From the NCBI RefSeq assembly GCF_933775445.1, contig NC_065874.1:10807001-10871000 (forward strand): a DNA stretch of 64,000 bases. Reading direction: 5' to 3'. Under the pieces are notes generated by a model. It was not told the origin of the DNA. It searched no databases and was given only the letters and a program-made list of their open reading frames with translations. Each line of letters begins with the position of its first letter. Position 1 is the stretch's first letter. The position numbers and the translations under genes were made by a program. The stretch comes from Argentina anserina. Its lineage: Eukaryota; Streptophyta; Magnoliopsida; Rosales; Rosaceae. Below are positions 45,501 through 57,231 of the stretch, piece by piece.

Positions 45501-46132
45501 AAAATTTCATGCAATTCGGACCTCGTTTAACCGTCGGAATTTCCGGTAAACCAAAAACAACACTAATATGCCCTAAGGGAGGACCAATTACCAAGATGTG
45601 AATGTGGAAATTTGTTTACATATTTAAAATCACCTAATTTTTGTTACCTATCGTGCGTGGTCGAACTGAAGAAATCTATTTGACAAAGCCCCGGTCAATG
45701 AGATTTTATTATGTGAAAACGCAACTTTTTTTTGTTGACCGAAAATTTCGACGGTTAAACGAGGTCCGAATTGGATGAAATTTTTACACGGTCCCTAAAT
45801 ATATATATCAATCACATCTATTGGTGTCGATCGATAATATTTCGAAACCAGAATTTATTTGTGACTTTTGTTTTAGAATGTTTTCTAACAATTCTTTTAT
45901 TGTTTCAAACCCTTAAATTAGAGTATTATATTATTTTTCTAATACAAGCCCGTAAGGCCCGGCCCGTAAAAGCCCGCAAGACCCGGCCCGCAAAAGCCCG
46001 CAAGGCCCGCCTTAGGTGGGCGGGCTTGGATCTTCGTATTTTTAAAAATACCCGGCCCGGCCCGGCCCGCCACTTATTTAAATTTATTAAGGCCCGGCCC
46101 GTCACTCATGGGCCGGGCCGGGCCGAGCCCTA
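42594..46132 (-). mobile_element. Non-autonomous hAT-like element with internal tandem array (copy 2, inverted)
   Basis: It is flanked by exact 8-bp copies of ATATTAGA (42586-42593, 46133-46140). The ends TAGGCCTCATC and (reverse complement of right end) TAGGGCTCGGC are short imperfect inverted repeats, and the same two ends in the opposite order delimit the element at 3828-6079. Terminal 150-250 bp consist of GGCCCGCAAAAGCCCG-like short repeats; the interior is the 504-bp array. No transposase, so mobility would depend on one elsewhere. Confidence 0.88.
42891..45840. repeat. 504-bp tandem array of fold-back units (about six copies)
   Basis: The marker AAAACTA(T/A)C with CATTATGAAG begins at 42891, 43387, 43891, 44395, 44899 and 45404, giving periods of 496, 504, 504, 504 and 505 bp. 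Within each unit a roughly 85-bp arm (first at 42929-43015, reading GATCGACACCAGTAGAT...) is followed by its inverted copy (first at 43228-43312). Each unit is therefore a long hairpin. Confidence 0.88.
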
Positions 46133-46140
46133 ATATTAGA

Positions 46141-47207
46141 CACATATTTTTTTTTTTGAAATGGGCATATTAGACACATTAAAATGACGGAATAGACGGA
46201 ATATGTGATAATTGGCAAATGATCTGGCTGATTAGGCATGGGTTATATATTGTCGGCATTACATGGTGAAGTTTCAACAGCTTCAAATGCCAATTTGGCT
46301 AGCAAATGGGGTGTTTGTTTTATTATGCATTATGGGATGTTTGTCACATCGTACTCATGCAGGTTTACAACTTCATTTTCGACTTTTTTTTCCTCTTTAT
46401 TTCAGAATAGACTACTTGATATAAAAAAAATAGATTACGTTAAGAGTTGAAGTACAAAAAGTTGTGAACACCAAAAAGATCGCTCACTTATTGGTCGGAA
46501 ACAATGTATTAGGACAAATGTTGCATCAATTTGGTATTAAAAATAAAGTTTATAAAATAACTTTTGAAAATTCCAATAACAAACTAAACAACACACCATC
46601 AAATATTAAACCTCATATTTGTGAACAATGCAAAAGATCTTCGTGAACAATATAAATGCTACGAGTGTTGAAATTCAAGAGTCGACAGTCGTTAAACCAA
46701 CTCAGTGTGCATAAGTTCATATTACGGTCATTATCTGATTGACTCGTGTTTTTATTAAGGGCAAAATGATTTTTTTAAAGTAAAATGATATAATTTAGAC
46801 TTTTGTTCGTCTTCTTTTACAAAGTAACAGAAAATACTAACATGCAGATCAATTTATATGTGTGTGTAAAAAAAAAAAGACAAAAAAAATGGAAAAAGAA
46901 GACCACAAGATCCAATTTTATGAAATTTAAATAGTGATGATTTCATCTACATCGTAGTATACATGCCTCAAAGTAACTCCCACTTTTTCACTCCATCAAA
47001 AAAACTCCCACTTTTTCACAATCAGGTAGTGCAATATCCCTGAAATGGAAAGTACACAACTGTAGACCAAGTATCTTTATAAGAATATTCCCCACCAACA
47101 AGGAAAGAAAGAACGAAGGAGAAGAAAGAGCTGACTAGACTGCTAGTGGTGTCAGTGATTCAGATGTACCCAAACTAGTGTACATTCATTGACAAACTCG
47201 AATCCAC
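46141..47207. other. Intergenic DNA upstream of the PEPC gene
   Basis: AT-rich, no gene. It becomes less AT-rich after about 47100, entering the PEPC promoter. Confidence 0.5.
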
Positions 47208-47213
47208 TTTTCT

Positions 47214-47222
47214 CTATATAAT
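47214..47222 (+). promoter_or_regulatory. TATA box of the PEPC gene
   Basis: CTATATAATG lies about 30-40 bases before a pyrimidine-rich leader (CTTCTCTCTTTCTC near 47252), a normal distance to a transcription start. Confidence 0.6.
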
Positions 47223-47326
47223 GTCCCCCTGAGCGCATCCTTTGGATCTCACACCTTCTCTCTTTCTCAGTCCACAGCTTTCGTCTTCTCTTCATCATCG
47301 TCCTTGGTTCAACCCCAAGATTTCAG

Positions 47327-47682
47327 GTACTCCCAAAATCTCATCCGGGTCATTCAAAGATCAAACCTTTTTCTTCCACATTTACTAAAAAAAAATCCAG
47401 CCTTTTCTTGTTCATAGAATCTCTGGCTTCTGTGAGCAAACTCAAGCCCTGCATTATCTCACACGTGTCTGGCTTGTCTTTGCAAGTTTTTCATTACAGA
47501 GCCCCCCCCCCCCCCTAATTTTGAGGGCGTTGATCAGAGTCTTTGGCTGTTGTGTGTCTGATTCAATCCGGGTCTTTGGGGGCTCTGCTTTTTCTTTCGT
47601 TTTTGGTCATCCCTGCTGTTTGTGTTTTAAAGCAAGTTTTGATTTTTCTCTTCTGGGTTTGTTTCTGTTTATATATTATCAG
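47327..47682 (+). other. Candidate 5'-UTR intron of the PEPC gene
   Basis: GATTTCAG|GTACTCCC at 47326/47327 and TATATTATCAG at 47682 give a GT-AG intron ending 26 bases before the start codon. It contains a run of about 14 C near 47502-47515 and many T-rich stretches. Introns in this position are usual in plant PEPC genes, but no transcript is available here. Confidence 0.5.
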
Positions 47683-47708
47683 ATTAGTGAGAAGGCTCAG
47701 TGGGAGCA

Positions 47709-50700
47709 ATGGCTAGTAGGAGTTTGGAGAAGTTGGCGTCTATTGACGCTCAGCTTCGGGCTCTGGTTCCGGCGAAAGTGAGTGAGGATGACAAGCTTGT
47801 TGAGTATGATGCTCTGCTTTTGGATCGGTTTCTGGATATCCTCCAGGATTTGCATGGAGAAGATCTCCGGGAAACGGTGAGTATTAATATTTGGTTTTGA
47901 TCAGTTGAGGATTGGTTTTGAGGGGTACCCTTAAAGCCAGAAGTTGAAATTCCAATTAGAAATGGTTGCATTGTAGTTTGATCGTGTAAAGCATGGAACT
48001 TTTCTTGTGAATTAACATCTGATATATTGTTTTGATGGATTTGTGGACTGAGGATTATATGCATTTGTTGGCTTTAAGGAAGATCCAAATCTGAAATCTC
48101 AGTCTCTGTTGATAAGTTGATTGATAAGTGGATTTTGGATGAAGGCCCCAGTGCTGTTAATGATATCTTAATCAACCTTTTATTTTTTCAAGCTTCTTAG
48201 TTTGAGATGTACAGGTTTGATTTGGTCAATACCAGTGACCAAAACACTTGGAGTTACGATTGTGAGTGGTTGCTTTTTTTTATAGCATGGAACTGTTAGT
48301 CTGAAACAAAAACAATTTCAATCTTTGTAATAATCATTTCAATTTGAGGATATTTTGATTGATGGGTGAAGCCGAATGTATCTTGATATCTAACCAATGA
48401 TTCTAAAGGATTTTATTGCTTGTACAATCTATGAGGGTCTGTAGTGTGCATTTGGGATCCTTAAGTGGATTTTAGTTTTGGATTTTGAGAGCAACTCATG
48501 GTCTTTTCCACATTTGAGATCAAGGCCTAAGTCATTGGATTTGTTTGTGCTGAAAGTTACTTGGATGATTGTTATCAGGTGAGCAATTAAGGAATATAAT
48601 TTCTAATGTGTTTGTTTTTGTACAGGTCCAATCATGTTATGAGCTTTCTGCTGAGTATGAAGGAAAGCATGATCCGAAAAAACTGTCAGAACTTGGAAAT
48701 GTACTGACAAGTTTGGATCCAGGGGATTCCATTGTTATTGCAAAATCCTTTGCTCACATGCTTAGCTTGGCCAACTTGGCTGAGGAGGTCCAGATTGCTT
48801 ACCGCAGACGAAACAAACTGAAAAAGGGTGACTTTGCGGATGAAAATTCTGCAACAACTGAGTCAGACATTGAAGAAACTCTCAAGAGGCTTGTGGGGCA
48901 ATTTAAGAAGTCTCCTGAGGAGGTTTTTGATGCTCTGAAAAATCAGACTGTAGATCTTGTCTTCACTGCTCATCCTACACAATCAGTCCGTAGGTCCTTG
49001 CTTCAGAAGCATGGAAGGTTTGTTCTCGATGTACTACTGTATTGCATTGCAGACTTGTGTCTCTCTATATATAAAGTTTTCAGTTCCATTAGAATTTAAG
49101 CTTCCCACGACTAGACCCGTGGCTCAGATTCTTATAGCCTTTTTTTTCTCTGGTGCATATGTCCAGGATTCGGAATTGCCTAACCCAGTTGTATGCCAAA
49201 GACATCACTCCTGATGATAAGCAGGAGATTGACGAGGCGCTTCAGAGAGAGGTAATGTTAACACCCATGTTGGGAAGTCATTGACATGGGCTTTGAAAGT
49301 GGAAGTTTTCAAGTTTCAACATTTGCCATGTTTATTCATATTGGTTTTCCAACTTGTGTAGATTCAAGCTGCATTTCGTACGGATGAGATCCGGAGAACA
49401 GCTCCAACTCCACAAGATGAGATGAGGGCAGGGATGAGCTACTTCCATGAAACAATCTGGAATGGCGTCCCAAAATTTCTGCGTCGTGTTGACACAGCTT
49501 TGAAGAACATTGGGATTAATGAACGTGTTCCCTATAATGCCCCGCTTATTCAATTCTCTTCTTGGATGGGTGGTGATCGTGATGGTATGACTTTTCTTGA
49601 TCGAACTATGAGCATGATTTTGTGTAAATTGTCTTGTAGTGGGAAAAAAAGAAGAAGCCAAAAGACAGTTCCACAATTATATTATGAATGTTCCACTCAG
49701 TCAAAAAACAGAGTTATTCCTTAACTTATTTCACTGTTTCTTGCACTTACATAGTATCTTTATCGGAACAAGTATGATATAAATTACTAGTCAAATGTGA
49801 TCCCTCTTTCACTAACTAGGCTTTCCATTCTTCTGTCATGGGATACAGGTAATCCAAGAGTTACTCCTGAAGTCACAAGGGATGTGTGTCTTCTGGCTAG
49901 AATGATGGCTGCTAACATGTATTATTCTCAGATAGAGGAACTTATGTTCGAGGTACCTGACAAAGCATCTTGAAACTGTTTGATGAACTTCATATAAGCA
50001 ATCAAATGGTTGTGTTACTATATCAGTGTCATACTGTAATACTTAGCTAATGTCCTTTCTTTTCATGGCAGTTGTCTATGTGGCGCTGCAATGATGAACT
50101 CCGTGTTCGCGCTGATGTACTTCACAGGTCTACAAGGAGAGATGCAAAGCACTACATTGGTAATATCTGCTTTGGATTTGGGATGAAAAACTAACATCTT
50201 ATATAAATATGTGGATACCATGTTATGGCCTTTGGTTACTTTTTGGTAGTTGGTTAGCTTGTAGGGACTTTTTGACGTTAGTCCAATGCTTCCCATTAAA
50301 ATTTTTAAGCAGAAAGATCCCAGGAAAATAGTTTGTACTATCATTTTACCCACTCCCTTTGTAACATAGGTGGTTTTTGTTGTCAACGAATATGATAAAG
50401 AGACCATTGGAGCTAGATAGCAATAAAACATGTTTCTCCCTAAAAGATTATTTCTGTATGTATAGATATCATATAAATTTCATTACGTATTCTCTCTTTT
50501 GTTAAAATGTGAGGGAAATTGATGTTTGTTTACTAGGCTTACCAAGGTTAAGTGCCCACCACTCATGGAGCATATATATAGATGCTTCTTTTCTTTGCAC
50601 TTTTAGTTTTTATGTCTGTGCCCTTTGTCAGAATTCCAGTTTTTGTGATACTCATTGCCTATGTTTCTTGGTACAGAATTTTGGAAGCAAGTTCCTCCCA

Positions 50701-52893
50701 ACGAACCTTATCGTGTAATCCTTGGGGATTTAAGGGATAAGCTTTATCATACACGTGAACGTTCTCGTCAGTTGTTAGCCAGTGGCCACTCTGACATTCC
50801 AGAGGAAGCAGCATTAGCCAGTGTTGAGCAGGTATTGCCATTTTAGTTACATAGTCTGGCTGCTAACTTGCTCATTTAATTTTTTTGAATCTGGTTGGTT
50901 GGTTATGGTCCTAATTGAGATTTAAATTATATGTAGTTACTGGAACCACTCGAACTATGCTATAGATCACTCTGCCATTGTGGTGATCGGGCTATTGCCG
51001 ATGGTTCCCTTCTTGATTTCTTAAGGCAAGTCTCCACCTTTGGCCTTTCTCTAGTGAGACTTGATATTCGGCAAGAATCTGACAGGCACACTGATGTCAT
51101 GGATGCCATCACCAAGCATCTGGAAATTGGTTCCTATAGAGAATGGTCTGAAGAACGCCGTCAGGAGTGGCTTCTGTCTGAACTTAGTGGCAAGCGCCCG
51201 CTGTTTGGCACTGATCTTCCAAAGACTGAAGAAATTGCTGATGTTTTGGATACGTTGCATGTAATAGCAGAACTCCCAGCTGACAACTTTGGAGCATACA
51301 TCATCTCAATGGCAACTGCTCCATCTGATGTCCTGGCAGTTGAGCTTCTGCAACGTGAATGCCATGTGAAGACTCCACTAAGAGTTGTTCCACTGTTTGA
51401 GAAGCTTGCAGATTTGGAGGCTGCTCCTGCTGCATTAGCCCGGCTCTTCTCAATTGATTGGTACAAGGAAAGGATCCATGGAAAGCAAGAAGTCATGATT
51501 GGCTACTCAGATTCTGGTAAAGATGCAGGGCGCTTCTCAGCTGCCTGGCAGTTATACAAGGCACAGGAGGACCTTATAAAGGTTGCCAAGGATTTTGGTG
51601 TGAAGCTAACTATGTTCCATGGTCGTGGTGGGACTGTTGGAAGGGGAGGCGGACCCACCCATCTTGCTATATTGTCTCAGCCTCCTGATACTATTCATGG
51701 TTCCCTTCGTGTGACTGTCCAAGGTGAAGTTATTGAGCAGTCTTTTGGAGAGGAGCTCTTGTGTTTTAGAACCCTCCAGCGTTTCACAGCTGCTACACTA
51801 GAGCACGGAATGCATTTCCCAGTTTCACCAAAACCAGAATGGCGCAAGCTTATGGATGAAATGGCTGTTGTATCTACAGAGGCCTATCGTGCTATTGTTT
51901 TCAAAGAACCCAGATTCGTCGAGTATTTTCGTCTTGTAAGTATTTGTTGTCTTGATTTAACCACAATAGTTTTTCTACTATGACTATTTTCATTATAATG
52001 ACCTTTGGAAACATATGATATAGGCTACACCTGAGCTGGAGTATGGTCGGATGAACATTGGAAGTCGACCATCAAAGAGAAAGCCTAGTGGGGGCATCGA
52101 GTCACTTCGTGCAATCCCATGGATTTTCGCCTGGACACAGACAAGGTTCCATCTTCCTGTGTGGTTGGGCTTTGGAGAAGCTTTCAAACATGTCATTGAC
52201 AAGGACATTAGGAACCTTCACATGCTGCAAGAGATGTACAACCAGTGGCCGTTCTTCAGGGTCACCATTGATTTAGTTGAAATGGTGTTTGCCAAGGGAA
52301 ACCCAGGAATTGCTGCTTTGTATGATAAACTCCTTGTTTCAGAAGAGCTATGGTCATTCGGAGAGCGACTGAGAGCTGACTATGCAGAAACCCAGAAATA
52401 TCTCTTGCAGGTAAGATCATTGAAAGAGTACATGTTACATTTTGAGCACATTTCCATTATTGAGCTATTCATGCCATAGATTTTTGCATATTTGTATGCT
52501 ATAAAATATATGTTACAGCAATTCATTTGTGTTCTTTAGTCTTTCCAGCAATACACATCTCTGCATACGTTGACCTTTTGCTTTTTCTACTTGTAGATTG
52601 CTGGACACAAGGATCTTCTGGAAGGAGACCCCCACCTGAAGCAAAGACTTCGCCTGCGTGATTCATACATCACCACACTCAATGTCTGCCAAGCATATAC
52701 ACTGAAACGGATCCGAGATCCTACCTACCATGTGACCGTTCGACCACATCTATCCAAGGATATTATGGACTCAAACAAACCAGCTGATGAACTTGTGAAG
52801 CTGAACCCAACAAGTGAGTATGCCCCTGGTTTGGAGGACACCCTTATCTTGACAATGAAGGGTATTGCAGCTGGGTTGCAGAACACTGGTTAA
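47709..52893 (+). CDS. PPC: Phosphoenolpyruvate carboxylase, plant (C3) type, 965 aa
   Basis: Cytosolic enzyme that carboxylates phosphoenolpyruvate with bicarbonate to oxaloacetate. Ten exons: 47709-47876, 48626-49017, 49167-49251, 49362-49584, 49849-49952, 50072-50159, 50677-50831, 50937-51935, 52024-52410, 52597-52893; all GT-AG, total 2898 nt, phases consistent. The regulatory phosphorylation motif [11 protein letters not shown] has its serine at residue 11. Catalytic FTAHPTQ has His172, followed by [11 protein letters not shown] and the glycine loop [14 protein letters not shown]. The protein ends in QNTG, the conserved C-terminus of plant-type enzymes. Residue 774 is alanine (FAWTQTR); C4 enzymes have serine there, so this is a C3-type isoform. 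Length is normal and nothing is broken. Confidence 0.98.
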
Positions 52894-54696
52894 ACATCCT
52901 GTCTCTTATGTGTTTCGATGCTTTTTCCCTTCTGTATTTCCGGTTTATAGAGATGGGATGTATCCCATGAACTGAATCTATATTTACAAGAAGTGGATGC
53001 CTTTTGATCATCCACCTTAAAAGGTCAGATAACTGCTGTTCTACGATCAGATAATCGTGCACATAGTCGGCATTGTTATCCTTGCCTCGGAAGAAATTGA
53101 ACTCAATATTACCGTTTGTTGTGCTCAATACAGATGGTGATATGGACTTCATGTTTAAGTTAGTTCTCTGCCATCAGATCAGTGTACTTTTGTTTCTTCT
53201 TTCCTTTATGAAATAATCAGATAAGTATCATACACACAAGTCTACAATATCACAACCTTGTCTAAAAACTTCTGTACACCGAGTAATGATTTGTGTTTTT
53301 CCTTTTCCTTTCCTACTTTGTCCTGGTTTTATGTTTGTAACAAATAAGATACTGCTCAACCGCACCATTTGGACTTCAGAGAATCAAGTAGAGGTATTTT
53401 CAGCCTCAAAAGCAATGGTAACGCTACCCCATTTCAAGATCTGGGGGTGTGTATAATTTGTACCTCAGATAACTTGCTGCGTACATGCTTTATAATCACG
53501 CTGTTTACCTCAGCGATGGCTTCCAGCCAATCACTACACTAGCACATTTTGTGCTTGCAGTGTAAGGTACAGGACGTAACAAAGCTGCCTTGAAGCTTCA
53601 TCACTGTCTCTAAGTCAGTTTGCACGCACTGCATCCACCTTGTAATATTCTTCCAACCATGCTAATGATTTGTTTCTGTTCTTCCCGACCGCCCATAAGA
53701 CCATCAACAGCTCTCGAAAGGCGTCAGCATTAAGTCAAACTGGCCTTTCTATATCCATTCTATAAGAATGGAAATGATATTGAAAGGAGATGTCAAAGAA
53801 TATGTAACTGAAGGACGTATTCGAGGTATCCTCAAGTGTTGAATTGCCTAGTACACAGCGAACATCTTTAGTATAGTCCTTCGTTAACAGCCTCTCTTGT
53901 TGGTATCAAGTTGTTATAGGCTCACCATATGCATATTTGAACTTTTCCTTGATACCTTAGATCACCACAATTTCCTCCATAGTTCAGAAACTGCACCTGA
54001 TGAAGTAGAATTCAAAACAGATTGTGGGAATGCAATATGTAATTCAGCCATAAAACTTCAAGGAGATCAAGCAGCGGTGCCGACCAGTTTTTGGTATCGG
54101 GATTCAACATTTTGCTACGAGCTTCGCTACCTGATTTGTATCATTGCCTTCTTTCCAATTTGATTTTACACACTACCGCTTTCAATTCGGAAAATATTCC
54201 AATTTACAAGGCTACAGTCACAGTAACTAGAAGTACTCTAGACCACTTAATCTGTCATCTTTGAAATAAACTTGCATTTGATCAAGTCTTTCCCAAAGTT
54301 GGAGCAACTCATTCTGTAACTTACTTTGGCTGGTATTGTCCAAATGATGTTAAGTGGGACAGAAGATGAAATGTTGCAGTTTGCACCATATAGTGAAGAA
54401 GAGCAGGTAATGAATCCAGTAAATCTCATCTTATTAAATAAATGGGGCAGATATGCTGAGTGCATCTTATCATATTGGTACTGCTCCTCTTACTACAGAA
54501 GACAATACTGAGCAATCCTATGCTTCCAATACACAACCAAATTCAAATGCATTAGTTCGAGGTTGAATCATATTTTTTCCTTAAACAAGTATTTCCTCTT
54601 CGATGCAAAAAATGGTGAAATTGAGCGTTCAAAGCAGAAAAGTGAAACCTGCAATTGCTTTTCATGTCCAAATACTCTTCCATTGGTCCTACATTC
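52894..54696. other. Convergent intergenic region between PEPC and the L16 gene
   Basis: It includes the PEPC 3' UTR (possible signal in GAAATAATCAG near 53209). Small plus-strand frames at 53897-54163 and 54326-54511 are not recognised, and no consistent exon chain connects them. Confidence 0.5.
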
Positions 54697-56712
54697 CTAC
54701 CCTGAGACAACGAATTTTGTTTTTATTGGCATTTTAGATCCAGCTATTGTAATAGCCTTTCTGGCTACATTTTCTGCTACTCCGCTTACTTCATAAAGTA
54801 TTCTGCCTGGTAAAACAACAGCTACCATATGCGAGACATTTCCTTTTCCCTTGCCCATACGTACTTCTGTAGGCTTTGCTGTAACTGGTTTGTCTGAAAT
54901 TACTCGTACCCATATTTTCCCTCCATTACGTGCATTTCGTGACATTGCTCTCCGTCCTGCTTCTATTTGCCTAGCGGTGATCCAAGCAGGTTCAAGCGCT
55001 TGAAGACCATACTTACCAAAGCTGATACGATTACCTCGACAGGATAGTCCATGCATTCTTCCCTTGCGCCGTTTTTTAAATCTGACCATAAAGACAAACA
55101 AAATCACCTAAGCAACAAAGGAGGTGATATAAGGGAGTTTAGGAACATTATCAAACTAATAAGTTGAAAACAAACCCTCCACTTTTGCCACCAGGTTGAG
55201 CTGAATAGTAAGCATAGTTTTTCCCTACACTGGCCCCAACAAAGAACCCATTGTTTCCTCCTCTTTGGTATGGAGCAAGAAAGTCAACAACCTGCATATG
55301 AATCAAGTAATATAAACTTACTGAAAGCATAGTAAAAACTTAATGCTATTACAGCAAAAACATTGAAAAGGTTAATAATCAGACCTTAGTTCTAGTTGCA
55401 AGAGTCTGTTGGACAGAAGGCACATAAATAGCATGGGCAGAAGAGACAGAACGCTGGTAGGTTGTCCTAAACCCTCCAAGAGAAGTAGCTGCAGTAGCTT
55501 GGTATCGTACACCAGATGTGATACGGCCAAACAAAGCAGGCACCTGTGAATTAATCTGCAGGATGGGACAGAGACAAGCAAACCAATGAGTAATGACAAT
55601 ATAAAAATCTTCAATAGTTCTTCAACAGATGAACTGTATGCCCGAAAGAAAAATTATTGACTAAAGAGATGCACAACAACTGAAGTAAACCAAGTCAATG
55701 GGGACACAATGGCTAACCACCATTGAACAACTGAGCATAGATAGTAACATCAAAGCTCTCTATAATAGAAGCCCATGTTGATCAACGGTTGAAAAATTGT
55801 GTACTGAACAGCACAACATCAATATCACTCCCCTAGATCTAGAATTTCTAAACACAAGTCATTTGTCTACCAGAACTCTAAATCCTAACAATGCATACAA
55901 GCACCTAAAACAACACGTTAGTATTGGACATCATTAAATCCCTAGAAATTCTATCGATTCTAATGCAACCAGTCCGTATAGCCAAACAAGCCAGCACAAA
56001 CTGATAACAGTGAATCCCTACGGCTCTCCTAACCATAAAAAAAAAACAGAAAACCAGACCATCCCCAGTAGGTGAAGACACTTGTACCAAACTGAGTAGC
56101 TAACACTTGATCCCTGCATAACACAAGCTGTCGATTGGTTCCGGACAGAACAAAACAGCAACAAAACTCTGGGACCTAGAAACACTAGACACATCAACTC
56201 ATAAATCAACCAAAGTCGAATCATTTACCTCCAAACAAGCACAAGTTCAACACTTGCACACCAATCATCACTAAGCTAATAGTCTGACATAACCAAAAAC
56301 TAATAGCTAGCAATCAATATGCAGCTTGATATCAACACAATGCAACAATGTGTATAATACACAACATCACTACGGCATTAAAATCAATTAACACAAATCA
56401 AGAACGCCAACACATAAATCAATCAAAACTCAAAAGTCATTTCCACCCTTAAAACCCTAAAAATTCTGATTAAATCTAATGGAAAGCTTATTAGGTTTAA
56501 CATTATCTGCCGAATTCAATTGAAACAACCGCAAGTTATACAAAGATATGAAATTGGGAGCTTACGGAAATAGAAGAAGCGGTATGGAGGTGGCCACTGT
56601 GAAGAGTATCCCGGAGCATTTGGGCGTACGGCGATTGCGATGGGGATGATAGGGTGGAGTTGAAGTTTGAGATTGATCGGAGAAGAGGGGAAAGGAGCCG
56701 ACGCGACGCCAT
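54697..56712 (-). CDS. Organellar ribosomal protein L16, nuclear gene with targeting extension (268 aa)
   Basis: Large-subunit ribosomal protein that helps build the peptidyl-transferase region. Exons on the minus strand: 56712-56566, 55543-55385, 55291-55176, 55081-54697, all GT-AG, total 807 nt in frame. The last exon encodes the L16 domain ([61 protein letters not shown]), closer to plastid/cyanobacterial L16 than to plant mitochondrial-genome L16. The acceptor before exon 4 (TCTTTATGGTCAG) is chosen because it alone keeps exon 3 in frame with L16; one 26 bases upstream gives a stop. Exon 1 ([14 protein letters not shown], Arg/Ser-rich) looks like a mitochondrial presequence. The end of exon 2 plus exon 3 ([14 protein letters not shown]) resembles ATP synthase beta. 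Mitochondrial location is inferred. It shares its upstream region with ALG9. Confidence 0.8.
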
Positions 56713-57231
56713 TTTGGTGGTTAGGGATTTCAGTGAAAGTCTCAGCTACGTGTATTTTATTTTTTTGGCAGTGCAATAAATCAGTAATATAACATTTTTA
56801 CCTAAATAGCCTTATTTAGTACAATTTCATTTAAAAAAAAACAGTTTATTTATCGGCTATTAAAATTGATAGTTTTGATAACTTCGGAAGAATCATTTTT
56901 TTTATAGAATTTATAAGTCAGTAATTTCAATTTTAAAAAAAAATTCAGAAAATTGTAATACACGTGGGTGGATGTACGAGGAAATCTCATGGCTCTAGAT
57001 ATCATGCAGCCAAAGCACTCGAGAACTAGTTGTTGGAATCCTATTTTCGATGCAATTAAAAGGTGGTCACTTTAAACTCTAAAGCCTGTTAAAGTTTCAG
57101 TCTTTACTCCGGAAGAAGGTAAAGGTGAAGGTAAAGAACGTGGTTCTCCGCCACAGAACAGAGCACATCAAAATCAAAGCAACCACATTCCCCTTCACTA
57201 AACCCAGAAAACCCATCAGAGTCAAATCACC
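56713..57231. promoter_or_regulatory. Divergent promoter region between the L16 gene and ALG9
   Basis: 519 bp separate the two start codons, which point away from each other, so both promoters must lie here. No clear TATA box is placed for either gene, as expected for housekeeping genes. Confidence 0.55.

Noticed and set aside
42594..46132. Initially considered a centromeric-type satellite array
   Set aside because: The array is bounded by element-specific GC-rich ends and an exact 8-bp target duplication, so it belongs to a hAT-like element.
53897..54511. Possible small gene between PEPC and the L16 gene
   Set aside because: Short unrelated frames without consistent splice joins; more likely untranslated sequence.
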